Shown one piece after another: positions 52,180 to 61,399 of a stretch of 64,000 nt of DNA. The notes beneath the pieces were generated by a model, which was not told where the DNA came from, did no database searches, and saw nothing but the letters and a program-made list of their open reading frames with translations. Source of the stretch: Eubacterium sp. CAG:274 (GTDB lineage: Bacteria > Bacillota > Clostridia > Lachnospirales > CAG-274); assembly GCA_000432155.1 (NCBI GenBank), contig FR888494.1, forward strand, positions 1 through 64,000. Direction: 5' to 3'. Each line of letters starts with the position of its first letter. Positions within the stretch are counted from its first letter, which is position 1. The position numbers were made by a program, and so were the translations under genes.

Positions 52180-52799
52180 TATGCGTACACCTCCTCAATC
52201 TTCTCTACTGCTGCCTTAGTAACAACAACTGAATCATACTTTAAGATATCGTATACATTGATTGTGCTTACTGAAGCTGTCTTTACAGTAGGGATATTTC
52301 TTGCAGCTACAACTGCCTTTTCGTTTGCATCTTCAAGAACAACTAAAGACTTGTTTACATTAAGGTTGTTTAATACCTTAACCATTTCCTTAGTCTTCAT
52401 TTCTGGTAAATTGATTTCGTCAACTACTACGAACTTACCGTCATTTACCTTAGTAGTTAAAGCAGACTTTAACGCTAATCTCTTAACCTTCTTGTTAAGC
52501 TTGAAAGAGTAATCTCTTGGCTTTGGAGCGAATACAACACCACCGCCAGTCCACTGTGGTGAACGTGTTGAACCCTGTCTAGCTCTACCTGTACCCTTCT
52601 GTCTCCAAGGCTTTCTACCGCCTCCGCGAACTTCTGCACGAGTTAAAGCACTCTGTGTACCCTGTCTCTTGTTTGCAAGATACTGTACAACTGCCTGATG
52701 CATAACATGTGTATTAACTTCTACAGCAAAAATGCTGTCATTTAATTCTATTGAACCAACTTCGCTACCGCTCATGTTGAATACTTTTACATTTGCCAT
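52179..52799 (-). CDS. rplD: 50S ribosomal protein L4
   Basis: This 206-residue protein has the tunnel loop RGGGRKPWRQKGTGRARQGS. In E. coli L4 represses the S10 operon through its leader; the structured leader before rpsJ here makes such control worth testing, although L4 dependence in Clostridia is not established. Confidence 0.98.
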   Translation of the reverse strand: MANVKVFNMSGSEVGSIELNDSIFAVEVNTHVMHQAVVQYLANKRQGTQSALTRAEVRGGGRKPWRQKGTGRARQGSTRSPQWTGGGVVFAPKPRDYSFKLNKKVKRLALKSALTTKVNDGKFVVVDEINLPEMKTKEMVKVLNNLNVNKSLVVLEDANEKAVVAARNIPTVKTASVSTINVYDILKYDSVVVTKAAVEKIEEVYA

Positions 52800-52825
52800 T
52801 ATCGGTCTTCCTCCTTTCGTAAAGA

Positions 52826-53458
52826 TTAATTAGCCTTTACGCTATTCTTAATAACAAGAACTGCATTCTTAGGACCTGGAACAGCACCCTTAATGAGTAA
52901 TAAGTTCTTGTCTGCGTCAGCTCTTACAACTTCAAGGTTCTGGATTGTAACCTTAACTGAACCCATGTGACCTGCCATCTTCTTACCCTTCTTAACCTTA
53001 CCAGGAGTAGTGGCAGAACTTAATGAACCAACAGCTCTGTGGAACTTAGAACCGTGACCCATAGGTCCTCTTGACTGTCCATGTCTCTTAATAGGACCCT
53101 GGTAACCATGACCCTTAGAAACACCAGTTACATCAACCTTGTCGCCAGCTGCAAATACATCAGCTTTGATTTCAGCACCTACTTCATAGTTTGAAGTATC
53201 GTCTAATCTGAATTCCTTTAAAACCTTCTTAGGTTCTACGCCAGCCTTATCAAAGTGACCCTTCATAGGCTTAATAACCTTATTAACCTTTACTTCGCCG
53301 AAACCAACCTGGATAGCTTCGTATCCGTCGTTTTCAACTGTCTTCTTCTGAGTAACAACACAAGGACCTGCTTCGAGAACTGTTACTGGAATAAGTAAAC
53401 CATTCTCTGCAAAAATCTGTGTCATACCGATTTTCTTTGCAATAATAGCTTTTTGCAT
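52826..53458 (-). CDS. rplC: 50S ribosomal protein L3
   Basis: This 210-residue protein begins [20 protein letters not shown] and contains the peptidyl-transferase finger region [20 protein letters not shown]. It starts large-subunit assembly with L24. The gap to rpsJ (53459-53580) is longer than elsewhere in the operon and holds a hairpin. Confidence 0.98.
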   Translation of the reverse strand: MQKAIIAKKIGMTQIFAENGLLIPVTVLEAGPCVVTQKKTVENDGYEAIQVGFGEVKVNKVIKPMKGHFDKAGVEPKKVLKEFRLDDTSNYEVGAEIKADVFAAGDKVDVTGVSKGHGYQGPIKRHGQSRGPMGHGSKFHRAVGSLSSATTPGKVKKGKKMAGHMGSVKVTIQNLEVVRADADKNLLLIKGAVPGPKNAVLVIKNSVKAN

Positions 53459-53490
53459 AAATCTTAACCTCCATTATAAACTCTACAGCG

Positions 53491-53512
53491 GATTGTCCCG
53501 ATTGGGATAATC
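53491..53512. other. Hairpin in the rpsJ-rplC gap
   Basis: GATTGTCCC (53491-53499) pairs with GGGATAATC (53504-53512, one G-U pair) over a 4-nt loop. No T-run follows on the transcribed strand, so it is not a terminator. It could be an RNA-processing or regulatory site. Confidence 0.4.
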
Positions 53513-53580
53513 ATTCTAGGTCTACATAAGGCAACTTATATAAACCAAATTTTGTGTAAAACTTTTTTTAATATCAAGTC

Positions 53581-53892
53581 TTAAATCATCTTTAAAGTGA
53601 TATCAACACCAGCTGGTAAATCAAGTCTGCTTAAAGCATCAGCAGTCTTGCTAGTTGGCTGTAAAATATCAATCAATCTCTTATGAGTTCTAAGTTCGAA
53701 CTGTTCTCTTGAATCCTTGTACTTGTGTACAGCTCTAAGGATTGTTACAACTTCCTTCTTAGTAGGAAGTGGAATAGGTCCGCTAACCTTAGCACCTGTT
53801 TTCTTAGCAGTCTCAATAATCTGAGAAGCTGACTGGTCGATCAATTTGTGATCGAAAGACTTAAGACTGATTCTAATCTTCTGATTAGCCAT
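53581..53892 (-). CDS. rpsJ: 30S ribosomal protein S10
   Basis: This 103-residue protein starts [20 protein letters not shown]. It is a head protein and also the NusE antitermination factor. The ATG at 53892 follows AAGGAGGGG; the longer reading frame upstream runs through the leader RNA and has no family similarity. It heads the S10 operon. Confidence 0.98.
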   Translation of the reverse strand: MANQKIRISLKSFDHKLIDQSASQIIETAKKTGAKVSGPIPLPTKKEVVTILRAVHKYKDSREQFELRTHKRLIDILQPTSKTADALSRLDLPAGVDITLKMI

Positions 53893-54121
53893 AAAAAAAG
53901 TCCCCTCCTTTTCGCACTTTTTAGATTTTCTAGTACGACAAGTGGTGACTGCACAACTCATCTGCGTGTTCCATCGCAACGCGGGCATACTATCCCGTAT
54001 GAAACTCACAATTCATTATTTAGCACTCTGACCTTGTCGCCCGGTTTCTTGAACTGGACATCGCTCCGCAGAAAACCCTATCTCTAGGCAACCTCTGCAT
54101 CATCGCTCCTATGTCACAACA
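53893..54121 (-). ncRNA. Structured leader RNA of the S10 operon
   Basis: This untranslated leader of about 230 nt is much richer in GC than the flanking gaps. On the minus strand it contains a hairpin closed by GCAGA-TCTGC with an inner CCTA-GAGA-TAGG (54098-54068), flanked on each side by the same nonamer GGAGCGATG (54109-54101 and 54067-54059). Further on are CATAC-GTATG and GCGT-ACGC stems. This organisation suggests ribosomal-protein feedback or processing. I do not recognise an Rfam family. Confidence 0.6.
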
Positions 54122-54127
54122 ATATGT

Positions 54128-54156
54128 ATTATACAATAGTTTAAGCCAGAGTGCAA
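54128..54156 (-). promoter_or_regulatory. Main promoter of the ribosomal protein cluster
   Basis: On the minus strand TTGCAC (54156-54151) and TATAAT (54133-54128) are 17 bp apart. It starts the leader and the long transcript from rpsJ onwards. The AT-rich stretch 54157-54277 shows no gene. Confidence 0.85.
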
Positions 54157-54277
54157 GCATTTTTTTATTTTTTTTACAAAATAAATCTACAATTTTTCAC
54201 AAAAACACAACCTAGCTTTTGTGCATCTTTACCTGTACCATATTTTAATAATAAAATGTCAATTTTTCTTCTATAAA

Positions 54278-54766
54278 TTAGAGATTAACATACATTATAT
54301 CATTACCATGCTTTTCTATTACTTTCTTTATATCCTCAAAACTAATCCATACAGTAGCAGTATTTAAGTTAGGATGAAAACCTAAACTTTCTTCACCTAC
54401 AAGGCTTTTATCAAACACAACCTCTACATCACAGTTCACATCATTTAATATTCCAAAAGGAGAAACTGAACCTGCCTCTACATTTAAGTATTTATGTAAT
54501 CTTTCTGGAGATGCAAATGAAAGTCTACTAGAACCTATTTGATGTTGAACATCTTTTATATTAACTGGCTTATGCTCTTCAGCTATTAAAAGAAAATGTC
54601 TTTTGCCACTTCCATCTCTAAGGAATAAATTCTTACAACCTACTCCCTTATTAAATACACCCATCTTATCAACTTCTTCTATTGTATAAACAGCCTCGTG
54701 TTCATCAACTGTATATTCAATTCCCATTTCATTAAGGTAATCATATACCTTTTGTCTTACATCCAT
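54278..54766 (-). CDS. YbaK/ProX-type aminoacyl-tRNA editing protein
   Basis: This 162-residue free-standing editing domain related to ProX/PrdX hydrolyses mischarged Ala- or Cys-tRNA(Pro). Family features are YTVDEHEAVYTIEEV at the N-terminus, CKNLFLRDGSGKRHFLLIAE with the catalytic-region lysine, and GSVSPFGILND. It sits upstream of, and points toward, the ribosomal promoter, and follows an acyltransferase after 16 bp. No strong terminator was seen behind it. Confidence 0.9.
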   Translation of the reverse strand: MDVRQKVYDYLNEMGIEYTVDEHEAVYTIEEVDKMGVFNKGVGCKNLFLRDGSGKRHFLLIAEEHKPVNIKDVQHQIGSSRLSFASPERLHKYLNVEAGSVSPFGILNDVNCDVEVVFDKSLVGEESLGFHPNLNTATVWISFEDIKKVIEKHGNDIMYVNL

Positions 54767-54782
54767 ATTAATCCTCCAATAT

Positions 54783-55823
54783 TTAAAACAACCTTTTTAT
54801 AACCTGTTTTAATTCTTCATAAGAAATCAAGTATTTCATTTTCCTATTTATCAATTCTATAACAATTATATCAAGTAAAACCACACCTAAAAATTCAAGA
54901 CATATATTAATCCCTATATAATAGGAAGAAACTCCTACTTTTGAAACTATATATTGGCTCAAATTTGTTAAATTAAAGGTCCTGTGGGTGCACATTATTG
55001 GTAAGCTCATCTTTCCAAAATACTCTAATAATTTATTCTTCTCCAACACCTTGCAAATTATAAGTACTGAAATTGAAATCATTATAGCACATACCCAAAA
55101 CACTTTGGGACTATGTATTACACAGTAATTTATATCTGTTTTCTTATGATAAACTTTTATAATATAGTAACCTACACTTACACCTACCAAAGCAAATAAC
55201 AACCAATATTTTTTTATTATTTTAAAATATTCCTTTATTGTATAGCCTAACGATATAAAAGATAGAGCAAAACATACCTTAGGAAGTATCAGACAATATT
55301 TCTTATACATTTTCATAGGATTTTCTTTAAATAAATCCGTCTTTGAAAGGAATATAGCTATCAGCGTTGCTATAACAGCAAATGATATACCCCAAAGAAC
55401 TATATTATGCCTATGCTTAATTAAATATATAAAAACTATTTCAGCAACAAACAATACCGGCAAAAACCATAGACAATTCATACCTCTAAAGTATACTGAA
55501 TTTTTAACCACTAATTTAAACTGGCTTTTTGACACCAAGTTCAAATTCAAACCTATGTAATTGTAAGCTACTATAATTAAACTGAATATTACATAGGGAT
55601 ACATTATGGATTTTGCTTTCTTTTTTATTGTTTCCAGCATAGAAACATTATTATAGTCCTTTCCAGATAATAACATTCCAGATATTATCCAAAATATAGG
55701 CATATGAAAAGCATATACTAATAGGTAAATACTATTTTTAGAATCTAAAGACGATAAATGACCAAAGATAACCGATAATATGGCAATACCTTTTCCCATA
55801 TCAATCCACTTTTCTCTTTCCAA
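54783..55823 (-). CDS. Acyltransferase 3 family membrane protein
   Basis: This 346-residue protein has about ten membrane helices. The N-terminus WIDMGKGIAILSVIFGHLSS contains the conserved region of the acyltransferase-3/OafA family with the key histidine, and AFHMPIFWIISGMLL follows. Such enzymes O-acetylate surface polysaccharides or other envelope molecules, and the acceptor cannot be read from sequence. The start is a TTG with AGGAG eight bases upstream. It is probably co-transcribed with the downstream editing gene, though the functions seem unrelated. Confidence 0.85.
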   Translation of the reverse strand: MEREKWIDMGKGIAILSVIFGHLSSLDSKNSIYLLVYAFHMPIFWIISGMLLSGKDYNNVSMLETIKKKAKSIMYPYVIFSLIIVAYNYIGLNLNLVSKSQFKLVVKNSVYFRGMNCLWFLPVLFVAEIVFIYLIKHRHNIVLWGISFAVIATLIAIFLSKTDLFKENPMKMYKKYCLILPKVCFALSFISLGYTIKEYFKIIKKYWLLFALVGVSVGYYIIKVYHKKTDINYCVIHSPKVFWVCAIMISISVLIICKVLEKNKLLEYFGKMSLPIMCTHRTFNLTNLSQYIVSKVGVSSYYIGINICLEFLGVVLLDIIVIELINRKMKYLISYEELKQVIKRLF

Positions 55824-55967
55824 GTTATCATCTCCTGTATTAAAACAAATCTCCCATACAAAACCTATTATATATTTTTACTGAAATAAATACAACCCCA
55901 TATATTCAAACTTTAATTGTATAATAATTCCACACTTTTAACATTATTTATACCCATAAACATAACA

Positions 55968-56006
55968 AAACAGGCATAAATCTATATATTAGACTTATGC
56001 CTGTTT
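55968..56006 (-). terminator. Terminator behind the small membrane gene
   Basis: AAACAGGCATAA (55968-55979) pairs perfectly with TTATGCCTGTTT (55995-56006) across a 15-nt loop. On the minus strand the exit reads TTTTGTTATG. It is 94 bp behind the gene at 56100. The rest of 55824-56099 shows no gene. Confidence 0.7.
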
Positions 56007-56099
56007 ATTATATTAACTTATTTATATAACGGTATCAACTAATGTAAAAGATTATCAATTAAGGAATAAACCTTTATTAAATAAGTTCATTCATATACC

Positions 56100-56390
56100 T
56101 TAATCTTCTATTTCTTCAAATTCATCATCTTCACATTCTAACTCATCTTTTCCTATAAGTTCTCTAACCATATCAATACCATCCTCAATCATTAAAAGAA
56201 TATTTGCTATAGCCATAACCATTAACCCAAATCCTGCTAGTTTCTTTCCTTTTTCATCGCCTTTCTTATCAAAATCGTTCTTTGCAATCCACATAAATAT
56301 CATAACAACAAAATTAGCTATTCTACTAATATTTCTATTCATTTCCTTATTTATACAATAAATTTCACTCAACATTTTCTTATCTTTCAT
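56100..56390 (-). CDS. Small protein of unknown family with two hydrophobic segments
   Basis: This 96-residue protein has two probable membrane helices (ISRIANFVVMIFMWIA and AGFGLMVMAIANILLMI) separated by a highly charged loop (DFDKKGDEKGKK), with an acidic tail of Asp and Glu residues. I know no family for it. The ATG at 56390 has GGAGG well spaced upstream; an ATG at 56405 precedes that site. It lies near another small membrane gene and a broken WYL regulator, so all three may be remnants of one accessory locus. Confidence 0.5.
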   Translation of the reverse strand: MKDKKMLSEIYCINKEMNRNISRIANFVVMIFMWIAKNDFDKKGDEKGKKLAGFGLMVMAIANILLMIEDGIDMVRELIGKDELECEDDEFEEIED

Positions 56391-56583
56391 TTTAAATTCC
56401 TCCATATAATTTATTTGTAATAATTATGTTACTAACATTACATTTATTATTTTACTCTATTTTCTTAATTTCTTCAATACCACTCTGATATATCTCAGCA
56501 AATTTACATCATTGTTTAAACAATATCAAAAGCATATGTACATATAATTGATACAACTATTATATATATCATATCAAAAATAA

Positions 56584-56796
56584 TTACTTAGAGCTTGAAC
56601 ATACTATCAAAATAAAAATTGCCATCACAATTACAACCACTAACAATATTGGTTGTGTAAATAACCACATCATTACAAACAGCAGCACAAAAAATCCAAC
56701 TATTTTCCCTATGGCAGCTAGTCCAGAAAAATCTCCACTACAAGCTGCTATTATTGAGCCTACTATAAACATTAAAATAAATGCCAATATGTGCAT
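56584..56796 (-). CDS. Small hydrophobic membrane protein
   Basis: This 70-residue protein consists almost wholly of two or three membrane helices (ILAFILMFIVGSIIA, IGKIVGFFVLLFVMMWLF and LLVVVIVMAIFILIV). IIAACSG looks like a lipobox but lies within a multi-helix protein, so lipidation is doubtful. The ATG at 56796 has AGGGGAG eight bases upstream. The function is unknown. The gap between it and the gene at 56100 is AT-rich without visible features. Confidence 0.5.
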   Translation of the reverse strand: MHILAFILMFIVGSIIAACSGDFSGLAAIGKIVGFFVLLFVMMWLFTQPILLVVVIVMAIFILIVCSSSK

Positions 56797-56969
56797 AACC
56801 TTCACTCCCCTATAAAAATATATAAATACTAACCTTTTTCATCTCTGATAAACCAAATTTCCATAACCATAAAAAATAGGAATTATATAACCTCACATCT
56901 TATCTATTTTTTATTATAAAGCCTAGCGTGTCCAATAAACAGCCCTTGTATATCAAAATTTTATTCGTT

Positions 56970-57962
56970 TTACTTTCTATATTGTTCTATAAGTCTATCT
57001 ATTTCTCTGTGCATTTGTTCCACTACAAATTCAGGTTCAATAATTTTAGCACCATTTCCCAAGCCTATTATCCAAGCCAAAAACTGCCTGCTAGTCACAA
57101 CCTGAACATTAATTATAAAATGTTCATCCTCTTTTGAAATTATTGTTATTTCCTTTCCAAATCTATCTATCATAACACCAACAAGACTATTTTCACATTC
57201 AATCTTAACCCATTCTTCTTCCCCACCATACATTCCAAAGACTTTCTTAGCATATAACGCCATATCAAAAGACCTAAACTCCTGTTTACCCTCTCTCTTT
57301 TTGCTATTAGCATTAATATTGAGCATTTTATCCACACGAAAATGTTTAATAATTTTATTGTAGCTATCAAAAGCAATAAGATAATAATTTTCATCATCCC
57401 AAGATAGAGTCCAAGGACTTACTTCATACTCTGTACCATTGTGTCGTAATTCCATTTACTTGTTTACATTCCATTGAAAATACTGAAATGTTATTTTAGA
57501 GTTTTTAGCTATTGCCGTATGTATTATATCAACATTGTAGTAAATACTTTCATTCATAGTCTTAACTCTTCCTGATACATATACCTGTCTATGTAATTGC
57601 ATAGCCTCATATTTACTTGCAAAACCCTCTATTTTCTTAATAAGTTCATTAGATTTTTTCTCTGTTATAAACTTCGCTGACTGTACAGAATCTACCAATA
57701 GTTTAAGTTCTGCCAGCTCAAACTGTCTATTTACTACATTATAATAGTAAGTTCTTTCTTTCTGTACCCCAATAATGTCAATGCCATAGTTTCGCAAATT
57801 TTCTATATCATTGTATAAACTCTTGTGTTCAGCATTTATTCAATAGCTATTTAATATATCAATAATTTCATTCATAGTAATACTGTGTGTTTCATCTGTC
57901 ATCTCCAGCATTATTTTCATAAGATACATTAACTTCAATTTTTGATTTGAAGATTTTGCCAT
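56970..57962 (-). pseudogene. WYL-domain transcriptional regulator with two in-frame stops
   Basis: A single frame of 331 codons from the ATG at 57962 (GAGGGG upstream) to 56970 encodes a helix-turn-helix plus WYL regulator. The N-terminal part shows KLKLMYLMKIMLEMTDETHS and the later part EVSPWTLSWDDENYYLIAFD, the WYL core. It is interrupted by TGA at 57842-57840 within NSY-stop-INAEHKSLYNDI, where related proteins usually have Gly, and by TAA at 57458-57456 before MELRHNG. Both could arise from single G-to-T changes (GGA to TGA, GAA to TAA). WYL regulators sense ligands or nucleic acid and often control defence or stress genes. Fragments may still be translated. Confidence 0.85.
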
Positions 57963-58133
57963 ATTGCCCCTCATAATTTTATAGTTCTATTATTATATCA
58001 TACATATTCAATATCAATATAACTTCTATTTCTAAACATAAAATAAAATCACTATAATTTTATAATACTTCTATATTATAAAATTGTCAATTGTACAGTA
58101 TTTTTACTAAAAGCAATATATAAATATAAAAAA

Positions 58134-58210
58134 AGGAATGTATAATTTTAATACATTCCTAAAAACTTATGATTTATTTCAAAAACACACTATTTGGTAA
58201 AGAACCGTTA
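58134..58210. repeat. Tandem repeat unit 1 with terminator hairpin
   Basis: This unit of about 77 bp begins with the stem AGGAATGTAT/ATACATTCCT (58134-58143 and 58151-58160) and ends ATTTGGTAAAGAACCGTTAA. On the minus strand the stem is followed by seven T residues, so it acts as a second terminator behind lysS. It matches unit 2 closely over its whole length. Confidence 0.75.
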
Positions 58211-58221
58211 ATATAAAAAAT

Positions 58222-58299
58222 GGGAATGTATAATTTCTCATACATCCCCAAAACTTATGTTTTAGTTCAAAACCACACCATTTGGTAAAGAACCGATAA
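58222..58299. repeat. Tandem repeat unit 2 with terminator hairpin
   Basis: The second copy has the stem GGGAATGTAT/ATACATCCCC (58222-58231 and 58240-58249, one mismatch) and ends ATTTGGTAAAGAACCGATAA. On the minus strand it is followed by TTTTTTA and is the first terminator after lysS. The remaining part of the gap 57963-58133 is AT-rich without features. Confidence 0.75.
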
Positions 58300-58319
58300 A
58301 TCCTGTGCATTTAAAACAA

Positions 58320-59849
58320 TTATTCTTCTGTTTTGTTACCAGTTTCAATAGGCTTCATTGTCGGGAATAAGAGAATATCTCTGATTGTGCTTGCATTTGT
58401 AAATAACATTACAAGTCTATCAATACCCATACCCATACCACCTGTAGGTGCCATACCGTATTCAAGAGCCATCATAAAGTCTTCATCAATCATATTAGCT
58501 TCTTCATCGCCACTAGCTCTAAGCTCATCCTGACGCTTAAATCTTTCTCTCTGGTCGATTGGGTCATTTAATTCGCTATAAGCATTTGCATATTCGTGAC
58601 CGCAGATGAAAAGCTCAAATCTTTCTGTATAATCTGGCTTATCTGGTTTTCTCTTTGTAAGTGGAGAAATTTCAACAGGATGGTCCATAAGGAATGTAGG
58701 CTGAATAAGCTTATCTTCAACAAATTCTTCGAAGAATAAGTTAAGAATATCGCCTTTTTCGTGAACTTCTTCAAATTCAACATTATGTTCCTTAGCAACC
58801 TTCTTAGCTGTTTCAGTATCAGGAATTTCATCAAAGTCAACGCCTGTGTACTTCTTTACAGCATCAAGCATTGTAATTCTTTCAAAAGGCTTTGAGAAAT
58901 CAAGTTCTACCCCCTGATATACAATCTTGTCGCTACCTGCAACCCTTTCAGCAACTTCCTTGATAATACCTTCAGTAATATCCATCATACCGTGGTAATC
59001 AGTATATGCCTGATATAATTCAAGTAATGTAAATTCTGGGTTATGACTTGCGTCCATACCTTCATTTCTGAATACTCTACCAATTTCGTATACTCTTTCA
59101 AGACCACCAACAATAAGTCTCTTTAATGGAAGTTCAAGAGCAATTCTCATATACATATCAATATCAAGTGTATTGTGATGTGTAATGAAAGGTCTTGCAG
59201 ATGCACCACCTGGAATAGTCTGTAAAATTGGAGTTTCAACTTCAAGGAAGTCTAAGTTATCAAGGTAATTTCTAACAGTCTTAATAACCTTACCTCTTGT
59301 AATAAAGTTCTTCTTTGTTTCTGGGTTTACAATAAGGTCAACATATCTCTGTCTGTATCTTAAATCCTGGTCCTTTAAACCATGGAACTTTTCTGGAAGA
59401 ACCTGAAGTGACTTAGAAAGTAATGTAACTTCTTCTGCATGAACAGAAATTTCTTCCTTCTGAGTTTTGAATACATAACCCTTTACGCATACAATATCAC
59501 CAATATCGTATTTCTTGAAAAGCTTGTAGCTATCTTCGCCAAGACCATCTCTTGTAACATAGCACTGAATTCTGCCATCTCTATCCTGAACATCGCAGAA
59601 ACTAGCCTTACCCATAACTCTCTTGCTCATAACTCTACCAGCAACAGATACAGTCTTGCCTTCAAATTCTTCAAAGTTTTCCTTAATTTCTACGCTATGG
59701 TTTGTAACATCACACTTTACAATCTTAAATGGGTCCATATCCATTTCCTGTAAAGTAGCAAGTTTCTCTCGTCTTAATCTTAAAATTTCATTTAAAGCCT
59801 TACCTTCAGCAGCCTGCTTCTTGTTTGGCTTATTCTGATTGTTTTCCAT
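58320..59849 (-). CDS. lysS: Lysyl-tRNA synthetase, class II
   Basis: This 509-residue enzyme charges tRNA(Lys). It has an OB-fold anticodon-binding N-domain (about 60-170) and the class II catalytic core: motif 1 around [20 protein letters not shown], motif 2 [19 protein letters not shown], motif 3 [15 protein letters not shown]. It is co-transcribed with greA, 11 bp downstream of it, and ends at tandem terminators. Confidence 0.98.
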   Translation of the reverse strand: MENNQNKPNKKQAAEGKALNEILRLRREKLATLQEMDMDPFKIVKCDVTNHSVEIKENFEEFEGKTVSVAGRVMSKRVMGKASFCDVQDRDGRIQCYVTRDGLGEDSYKLFKKYDIGDIVCVKGYVFKTQKEEISVHAEEVTLLSKSLQVLPEKFHGLKDQDLRYRQRYVDLIVNPETKKNFITRGKVIKTVRNYLDNLDFLEVETPILQTIPGGASARPFITHHNTLDIDMYMRIALELPLKRLIVGGLERVYEIGRVFRNEGMDASHNPEFTLLELYQAYTDYHGMMDITEGIIKEVAERVAGSDKIVYQGVELDFSKPFERITMLDAVKKYTGVDFDEIPDTETAKKVAKEHNVEFEEVHEKGDILNLFFEEFVEDKLIQPTFLMDHPVEISPLTKRKPDKPDYTERFELFICGHEYANAYSELNDPIDQRERFKRQDELRASGDEEANMIDEDFMMALEYGMAPTGGMGMGIDRLVMLFTNASTIRDILLFPTMKPIETGNKTEE

Positions 59850-59860
59850 TTGTCTTTCTC

Positions 59861-60337
59861 CTATTTAATATCTAAAATCTTAAATTCGATTACTCCGTCT
59901 GGAGCCTGATTTTCAATAATTTCACCTACTGAATGACCTAACATAGCCATACCAAGAGGAGATTCGTTAGAAAGTTTACCCTGCATAGGGTCTGCTTCTG
60001 CTGGACCTACGAGAGTGTAAGTAATTTCTTCTTCAAATTCTTTATCCCAAAGAACTACTGTATTACCAAGGTTTACCTTACCTGTGTTAAGCTCATCTTC
60101 ATCAATAACTTCAGCATTTCTGAGCATTTTTTCAATCTGAGTAATTCTTGTTTCGATTTCCGCCTGTTCTTCCTTAGCAGCGTCATATTCAGCATTTTCG
60201 GAAAGGTCGCCCTGCATTCTAGCTTCCTTAATCTTAGCAGCAACTTCTTTTCTTCTTACTACTTTGAGGTTTTCTAATTCTTCTTCAAGCTTTTTTAAAC
60301 CATCATTTGTTAAAATTATTTTCTTTTCTTCAGCCAT
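59861..60337 (-). CDS. greA: Transcription elongation factor GreA
   Basis: This 158-residue factor rescues backtracked RNA polymerase by stimulating transcript cleavage. The coiled coil includes [20 protein letters not shown], whose acidic tip residues act at the polymerase active site. The C-domain ends with [20 protein letters not shown] full consensus promoter lies upstream, and dusB precedes it in the same direction. Confidence 0.97.
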   Translation of the reverse strand: MAEEKKIILTNDGLKKLEEELENLKVVRRKEVAAKIKEARMQGDLSENAEYDAAKEEQAEIETRITQIEKMLRNAEVIDEDELNTGKVNLGNTVVLWDKEFEEEITYTLVGPAEADPMQGKLSNESPLGMAMLGHSVGEIIENQAPDGVIEFKILDIK

Positions 60338-60372
60338 AATAATATCGCTCCTTATTTAATATACATTATTTT

Positions 60373-60401
60373 ATTATATATCAACAGTTAAAAAATGTCA
60401 A
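60373..60401 (-). promoter_or_regulatory. Consensus promoter of greA-lysS
   Basis: On the minus strand TTGACA (60401-60396) and TATAAT (60378-60373) are perfect boxes 17 bp apart. Confidence 0.85.
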
Positions 60402-60415
60402 CATTCTTACCCTAA

Positions 60416-61399
60416 TTAGTTATTGTTAGAGGCTATTAATTCCCTCATATAATTAAGAACATCTCTCATATTTTCTCTGCCAGAAGTGGCATTTATTTTT
60501 ACCCTCATTTCAGCACTATGTGGCAAACCTTTTATATACCAACCTAAATGCTTTCTCATTTCTCTTATGCCTATAACTTCTCCCTTGTAATCGGCAAGCA
60601 TATCCATATGCTTTTCTGCAATATCAAGTCTATCTTCCCAAGTTGGTTCTGGAAGTAACACACCATTTTCAAGGTATTCAACTGTTCTTTTAAAAATAAA
60701 AGGATTTCCTTGAGAACCTCTGCCAATCATAACAGCGTCACAGCCAGTATATTCAAGCATTTTTTTTGCGTCTTCTGGTGTAAAAATATCCCCATTACCT
60801 ATAACAGGAATTGTCTTTATTTCTTCTTTTAGTGCCTTAATAATATCCCAATCTGCCTTACCGGCATAATACTGTTCTCTGGTTCTTCCATGTATAGTAA
60901 CAGCCTTTGCACCACTTTCTTCCGCTATTCTACCAATCTCAAGAGCATTAAGGTGTTGGTCATCAAAGCCTTTTCTAAACTTTACTGTAACAGGCTTTTC
61001 TGATGCCTTTGAAACAGCAGATATAATCTCTCCAACTAATTTAGGATTTAAAGTCAAGGCAGAACCTTCACCATTTTTAACTATCTTTGGAGCTGGGCAA
61101 CCCATATTAATGTCAAGTATGTCTATATCCTCATACTCGTTTAATTTTCTGGCCATTTCAGCCATTATTTCAGGGTCAGAACCAAACATCTGCATAGCAA
61201 CAGGTCTTTCCCTTTCGTCAACCTTTAAAAGCTCTTTTGTATTTTTGTTGTTATGTTGTACGCCCTTTGCACTAACCATTTCGGAGTACACCATACCACA
61301 ATCCATTTCTTTGCAAATAACTCTAAATACAAGGTCTGTCACTCCTGCCATTGGTGCAAGAAAAACATTATTCTTTGTCTCTATATTGCCTATTTTCAT
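60416..61399 (-). CDS. dusB: tRNA-dihydrouridine synthase
   Basis: This flavoenzyme of about 327 residues reduces uridines in tRNA. The TIM barrel begins IETKNNVFLAPMAGVTDLVF, followed by DINMGCPAPKIVKNGEGSAL with the catalytic cysteine, TIHGRTREQYYAGKADWD and MIGRGSQGNPFIF. The ATG at 61399 shares ATGA with the preceding stop codon, showing coupling; a start further upstream lies within the preceding gene. The order dusB-greA-lysS is common in Clostridia. Confidence 0.96.
   Translation of the reverse strand: MKIGNIETKNNVFLAPMAGVTDLVFRVICKEMDCGMVYSEMVSAKGVQHNNKNTKELLKVDERERPVAMQMFGSDPEIMAEMARKLNEYEDIDILDINMGCPAPKIVKNGEGSALTLNPKLVGEIISAVSKASEKPVTVKFRKGFDDQHLNALEIGRIAEESGAKAVTIHGRTREQYYAGKADWDIIKALKEEIKTIPVIGNGDIFTPEDAKKMLEYTGCDAVMIGRGSQGNPFIFKRTVEYLENGVLLPEPTWEDRLDIAEKHMDMLADYKGEVIGIREMRKHLGWYIKGLPHSAEMRVKINATSGRENMRDVLNYMRELIASNNN

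Noticed and set aside
53893..54009. N-terminal extension of rpsJ into the leader
   Set aside because: The extended part has no S10 similarity, and the ATG at 53892 has the proper ribosome binding site.
57840..57842. TGA read as an amino acid (recoded stop) in the WYL gene
   Set aside because: TGA serves as a normal stop in other genes here (for example uvrX), and the second interruption is a TAA.
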